Assembly: GCA_900543105.1 (NCBI GenBank)
Contig: UQQA01000040.1
Span: forward strand, 1-17,409
Direction of reading: 5' to 3'
Length of the DNA stretch: 17,409 nucleotides
DNA from: an uncultured Ruminococcus sp.
GTDB taxonomy: Bacteria; Bacillota; Clostridia; Oscillospirales; Ruminococcaceae
Shown here: in pieces, positions 14,803-17,409 of the stretch
Layout of the letters: every line of letters starts with the position of its first letter
How positions within the stretch are numbered: position 1 is the first letter of the stretch
Notes under the pieces: model-generated
What the model was told of the DNA's origin: nothing
What the model saw: the letters and a program-made list of their open reading frames with translations, nothing else
Database searches by the model: none
Program-made: the position numbers and the translations under genes

Positions 14803-15024
14803 TCAGTCTGAAATAAGATCCTCGATTATTTCATGAAGATGAACGGGAAAAACCTGATATTTGTTGAGTTTATTCACGATCGCAGAAACAATGTCGATAT
14901 TTAACCCCACATCACTTATCACGTTGTTGTTCGCAGTGTTTTTTACCCCATAAGCAGTGTATTTTCCGATGACATCATCGCAAAGCACCTGTTCCACACA
15001 TTGATAATTGTAATTCATAACCAT
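14803..15024 (-). CDS. Small DUF6514-like protein
   Basis: This small acidic protein of 73 residues has no membrane segment. The pattern GKYTAYGVK (20-28), an ISDVGLN stretch (36-42), a helix with VSAIVNKLNKYQVFPVHL (46-63) and the end EIIEDLISD (65-73) resemble small clostridial proteins annotated as DUF6514, from memory and not from a search. The function of that family is unknown. Two starts are possible: ATG at 15024 lies only four bases after AAGGGG, while ATG at 15018 has a spacing of ten, so the true protein may be 71 residues. It is a single gene on the minus strand, divergent from the GH13 gene and convergent with the permease. I found no clear terminator of its own, but the palindromic island lies downstream. 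Confidence 0.7.
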   Translation of the reverse strand: MVMNYNYQCVEQVLCDDVIGKYTAYGVKNTANNNVISDVGLNIDIVSAIVNKLNKYQVFPVHLHEIIEDLISD

Positions 15025-15102
15025 ATTTCCCCTTTTTCACATTGATGCGGTAAAGCAGCAGAAACTGCGTTTAATACCATATTTCCGGATAAGATCATTT
15101 AC

Positions 15103-15131
15103 ATTATATACATAACAGAGAAAAATAAAAG
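15103..15131 (-). promoter_or_regulatory. Possible promoter of the DUF6514-like gene
   Basis: On the minus strand a perfect TATAAT (15103-15108) follows a poor -35 (CTTTTA, 15126-15131) at 17-base spacing. It implies a leader of about 75 bases. The rest of 15132-15299 is AT-rich with no gene. Confidence 0.35.
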
Positions 15132-15299
15132 CTTTTCCGAGTGAAACCCCTATTTTTTTATGTGAATCGAAATAAATCCCACATTATTCTATAAATAGTC
15201 ATATAAAGCCTGCTTTTCCAATATAAAGAAGCAAGAGCCTTTTTCTGACAGAATTTGCGAAAAATAATAGGATAGTATCATAATTGAATGTAATTATAC

Positions 15300-15328
15300 T
15301 TGAATTATATTGCAAATAGTGATATCAT
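15300..15328 (+). promoter_or_regulatory. Likely promoter of the GH13 gene
   Basis: TTGAAT (15300-15305), a 17-base spacer and TATCAT (15323-15328) lie about 80 bases upstream of the start. An overlapping alternative is TTGAAT near 15284 with TATATT at 16-base spacing. I looked for a catabolite-response palindrome nearby and did not find a convincing one. Confidence 0.5.
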
Positions 15329-15406
15329 ATCAATAGAAAGCAAAAAGGCAATATGCTTTACAAAATAAAAAATCTGTCGGCTCTATGGGCGAAAGGAGAA
15401 AAAACT

Positions 15407-16951
15407 ATGTCAAAATGGCTTGATAATGCGGTTTTCTACGAAATATATCCCCAATCCTTCAATGATACGAACGGTGACGGTATCGGCGACTTTAACGGCA
15501 TCATTGAAAAGCTCGATTATATCAAAGAGCTTGGCTGTAATGCGATATGGATAAACCCTTGCTTTGAATCCCCGTTCGGAGATGCAGGCTATGACGTTTC
15601 CGATTACTGCAAGGCCGCTCCGCGATACGGCACGAATGAAGATCTCAAACACGTTTTTGAGGAAGCTCACAAGCGTGATATGCACGTTCTTCTTGATCTT
15701 GTTCCGGGACACACGAGCGTTGAACATAAGTGGTTCAAGGAGTCGATGAAAGCCGAAAAAAACGAATTCACCGACCGTTATGTCTGGACGGACAGTATAT
15801 GGGAAGAACCGCAGGGAATGGGCTGTATAAGAGGTATTTCCGACCGTGACGGTTCGTGTGCAGTGAACTTTTTCTCACATCAGCCTGCACTTAACTATGG
15901 TTTCTACCGCTGTGACCGTCCTTGGCAGCAGCCGATGGACGCAGACGGCCCTAAGGCGACACTCGAAGCCATGAAAAATGTTATGCGTTTCTGGCTCGGA
16001 ATGGGTTGTGACGGCTTCCGTGTCGATATGGCAGGCTCGCTTGTAAAAAATGACGAGGACAGCAAGGGCACGATAAAGCTCTGGCAGAATGTCCGTGAAT
16101 TTCTCGATAAGGAATTCCCCGAGGCTGCAATGGTCTCCGAGTGGGGCGAACCCGATAAGTCCATTCAGGGCGGCTTCCATATGGACTTCCTGCTTCATTT
16201 CGGTCCGTCGCACTATAACGACCTTTTCCGCTGTGAAGAACCGTTTTTCTCCGACAGAGGAAAGGGCGACATCTCCGAATTTGTTGCAAAATATAAGGAA
16301 AACTACGAAAAATCGGAACGCAAGGGACTTATCTGTATCCCATCGGGCAACCACGATATGGACAGACTTGCGCGCACTATCCACGGCGACAGCCTTAAAG
16401 TAGCATTCGCATTCCTGCTATCAATGCCGGGTGCACCTTTCATCTATTACGGTGATGAGATCGGTATGAGATATGTTGAAAACCTCACCTCGGTAGAGGG
16501 CGGATATGGCAGAACGGGTTCACGTTCACCTATGCAGTGGGATAATTCCACAAATGCAGGCTTCAGCAGCGCACCTGTCGAGATGCTTTATATCAAGCAG
16601 GACGAAGCGTCAGACCGCCCGACAGCTATATCTTCAATGGCAGACAAAAATTCGCTTTGGCACGAAATTCAGCGGCTTATCGCAATACGTCAGTCGCACG
16701 AAGCGCTTCTGAGCAAGGGTGGGATAGAGTTCGTCTATGCCGAAAAGAACGAATATCCGCTTGCATATATAAGAAGTGCAGACAGCGAGAAGATACTCGT
16801 TATCATCAACCCTGCCGCAAGAGAGGTCACATTTGATTTCGGCGAAAAGCTCGGTGAAATCATCTACACATTCGGCGGCAAGTCGGTACAGAACGGAACA
16901 AAGATAACCGTTCCGCCGTGCAGTGCAGGGTTTTATAAAATTCGGAATTAA
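15407..16951 (+). CDS. GH13 alpha-glucosidase-type enzyme (cytoplasmic)
   Basis: This 514-residue glycoside hydrolase of family GH13 has no signal peptide, so it should act on imported sugars. The N-terminal barrel starts VFYEIYPQSFND, with a calcium-type loop DTNGDGIGD (20-28). The conserved regions are DLVPGH (97-102), GFRVD with the nucleophile D207, MVSEWGE with the acid-base E245, and GNHD with D317. QPALN (159-163) and RSPMQWD (373-379) place it near oligo-1,6-glucosidase/alpha-glucosidase types. The first region has glycine where most members have asparagine (NH), which may shift specificity. A small beta domain closes the protein (about 435-514). The ATG at 15407 follows AAAGGAG at eight bases; the in-frame ATG at 15353 has no ribosome site and would add residues before the barrel. 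No sugar transporter or regulator lies next to it. Exact substrate is not determined. Confidence 0.92.
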   Translation: MSKWLDNAVFYEIYPQSFNDTNGDGIGDFNGIIEKLDYIKELGCNAIWINPCFESPFGDAGYDVSDYCKAAPRYGTNEDLKHVFEEAHKRDMHVLLDLVPGHTSVEHKWFKESMKAEKNEFTDRYVWTDSIWEEPQGMGCIRGISDRDGSCAVNFFSHQPALNYGFYRCDRPWQQPMDADGPKATLEAMKNVMRFWLGMGCDGFRVDMAGSLVKNDEDSKGTIKLWQNVREFLDKEFPEAAMVSEWGEPDKSIQGGFHMDFLLHFGPSHYNDLFRCEEPFFSDRGKGDISEFVAKYKENYEKSERKGLICIPSGNHDMDRLARTIHGDSLKVAFAFLLSMPGAPFIYYGDEIGMRYVENLTSVEGGYGRTGSRSPMQWDNSTNAGFSSAPVEMLYIKQDEASDRPTAISSMADKNSLWHEIQRLIAIRQSHEALLSKGGIEFVYAEKNEYPLAYIRSADSEKILVIINPAAREVTFDFGEKLGEIIYTFGGKSVQNGTKITVPPCSAGFYKIRN

Positions 16952-17002
16952 GAATTCGGAATGCGGAATTATTTAAGGCTCCGCATATTTGTCACGAATT
17001 CC

Positions 17003-17026
17003 GTAGGGGCGGATTCTATATCCGCC
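17003..17026 (+). repeat. GTAGGGG palindromic element, copy 4
   Basis: It begins GTAGGGGCGGAT and ends ATATCCGCC, matching copy 3 in inverted orientation. Confidence 0.6.
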
Positions 17027-17059
17027 GGCTGCAAACCCAACATTTTAGGCAAATTCTCC

Positions 17060-17081
17060 GTAGGGGACAGGTTTCTGGCCC
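17060..17081 (+). repeat. GTAGGGG palindromic element, copy 5
   Basis: GTAGGGGACAGGTTTCTGGC plus two bases, followed by CGCCGCAAGGCG, a four-pair stem with a GCAA tetraloop. It matches copy 1 and its downstream flank. Confidence 0.6.
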
Positions 17082-17171
17082 GCGCCGCAAGGCGTTATAA
17101 TATATAAGAACAACCTTGTTTTTATTGAATTGATGTTTTCTGTTTGTTTCCCATAGCTGTTCATACTGCGT

Positions 17172-17227
17172 CTGCAAGCAAATATACTCACTTCGTTAGC
17201 ATATTTGCTTGCAGAGGATATTTTTTT
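17172..17227 (+). terminator. Intrinsic terminator after the GH13 gene
   Basis: A perfect 14-bp stem pairs CTGCAAGCAAATAT (17172-17185) with 17201-17214 around a 15-base loop, followed after a few bases by T8 (17220-17227). The gap between the GH13 stop and this hairpin is repeat DNA. Confidence 0.7.
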
Positions 17228-17241
17228 AAGAAAATAGAATT

Positions 17242-17316
17242 GGCGCAATTCACATTTTTAGGTTTACGGAACTGATTTCTCACGTTCTGTTTTACCGTCT
17301 TGGTGTGAATTGCGCC
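17242..17316 (+). repeat. Conserved-loop palindrome, copy B
   Basis: GGCGCAATTCACA (17242-17254) pairs with TGTGAATTGCGCC (17304-17316), followed by TTTTTAAT. The loop shares AGGTTTAC, GATTT and TCACGTTCTGTTTTAC with copy A at 14521-14593. It could end transcription like copy A, but stands beyond another terminator, so a role as a repeat element is as likely. Confidence 0.65.
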
Positions 17317-17372
17317 TTTTTAATCTATTATTGATTACGTTTTTGCGGCAAGTTTTGATTGTAAGTTTAAGG

Positions 17373-17409
17373 AATTTCGCTCTCTGCGGAGAGCGACAAT
17401 GGGACTCCG
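17373..17409. repeat. Truncated palindromic element at the window edge
   Basis: AATTTCGCT, then a perfect hairpin CGCTCTC-TGCG-GAGAGCG (17378-17395), then CAATGGGACTCCG, which is cut by the window end and looks like the first arm of a second hairpin. AATTTCGCT also opens the island at 14610. Confidence 0.4.

Larger units (their letters stand above)
16952..17112 (+). repeat. Palindromic repeat tail after the GH13 gene
   Basis: Directly after the stop codon come GGAATGCGGAATTATT-like units, similar to the start of the element at 7197, then two GTAGGGG palindromes and a CCGCAAGGCG stretch ending near AAGAAC. The same order begins the composite element after the exporter gene, so both are members of one family. 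The right-hand inverted end seen at 7530-7565 is missing here. Confidence 0.6.

Noticed and set aside
17045..17248. 67-residue minus-strand open frame in the repeat tail
   Set aside because: It runs across the GTAGGGG palindromes and the terminator hairpin, so it is repeat DNA and not a gene.

Overview
The window reads as chromosome of a low-to-mid GC Clostridium-type Firmicute, most likely a Ruminococcus-like member of the Oscillospiraceae. The support is indirect. Ribosome binding sites are strong AAAGGAG types. The gene families are clostridial in style (a PRK06851-type ATPase, a DUF6514-type small protein, and a TetR-ABC-FtsX cassette with L-x-x-G heptads). Intergenic DNA is full of short palindromic repeats. 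No rRNA, tRNA, CRISPR array, transposase or phage gene was seen. The species assignment is an inference.

Layout. At 90-1893 (minus) a two-gene unit encodes a tandem P-loop ATPase followed by a DUF421/YetF-type membrane protein. At 2077-3234 (plus) is a stand-alone rodA-type SEDS glycosyltransferase with a clear sigma-A promoter and a long terminator hairpin. At 3660-7196 (plus) two adjoining genes encode a heterodimeric ABC exporter whose two nucleotide-binding domains carry the complementary substitutions expected for one degenerate and one consensus ATP site. From stop codon to stop codon, 7197-7565 is filled by a composite palindromic repeat with a 20-bp terminator stem at its centre. Then comes tex (7566-9716, minus).

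At 9863-14432 lies a self-contained regulated cassette: a TetR repressor gene, an ABC ATPase and a 988-residue FtsX-type permease. Four copies of the palindrome CATAAC-N3-GTTATG lie around the repressor gene, two upstream of it and two upstream of the ATPase gene. The last two belong to a tandemly duplicated module in which each operator follows a GCCGC...GCGGC hairpin at exactly the same distance. The likely working model is that the TetR protein represses both itself and the ABC-permease pair, and an unknown ligand or membrane-active compound relieves repression.

The last part (14433-17409) holds a large convergent intergenic region with a nested-palindrome island, a small DUF6514-like gene (minus), a cytoplasmic GH13 alpha-glucosidase-type enzyme (plus), and a repeat-rich tail. 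A 73-75 bp palindromic element with a conserved loop occurs once on each side of the DUF6514-GH13 pair.

The most noteworthy items are non-coding: the operator-hairpin modules, the nested-palindrome island at 14610-14735, the conserved-loop element pair, and a 20-22 bp dispersed repeat found three times. The proteins mostly belong to recognisable families. No obviously new defence or biosynthetic system is visible.
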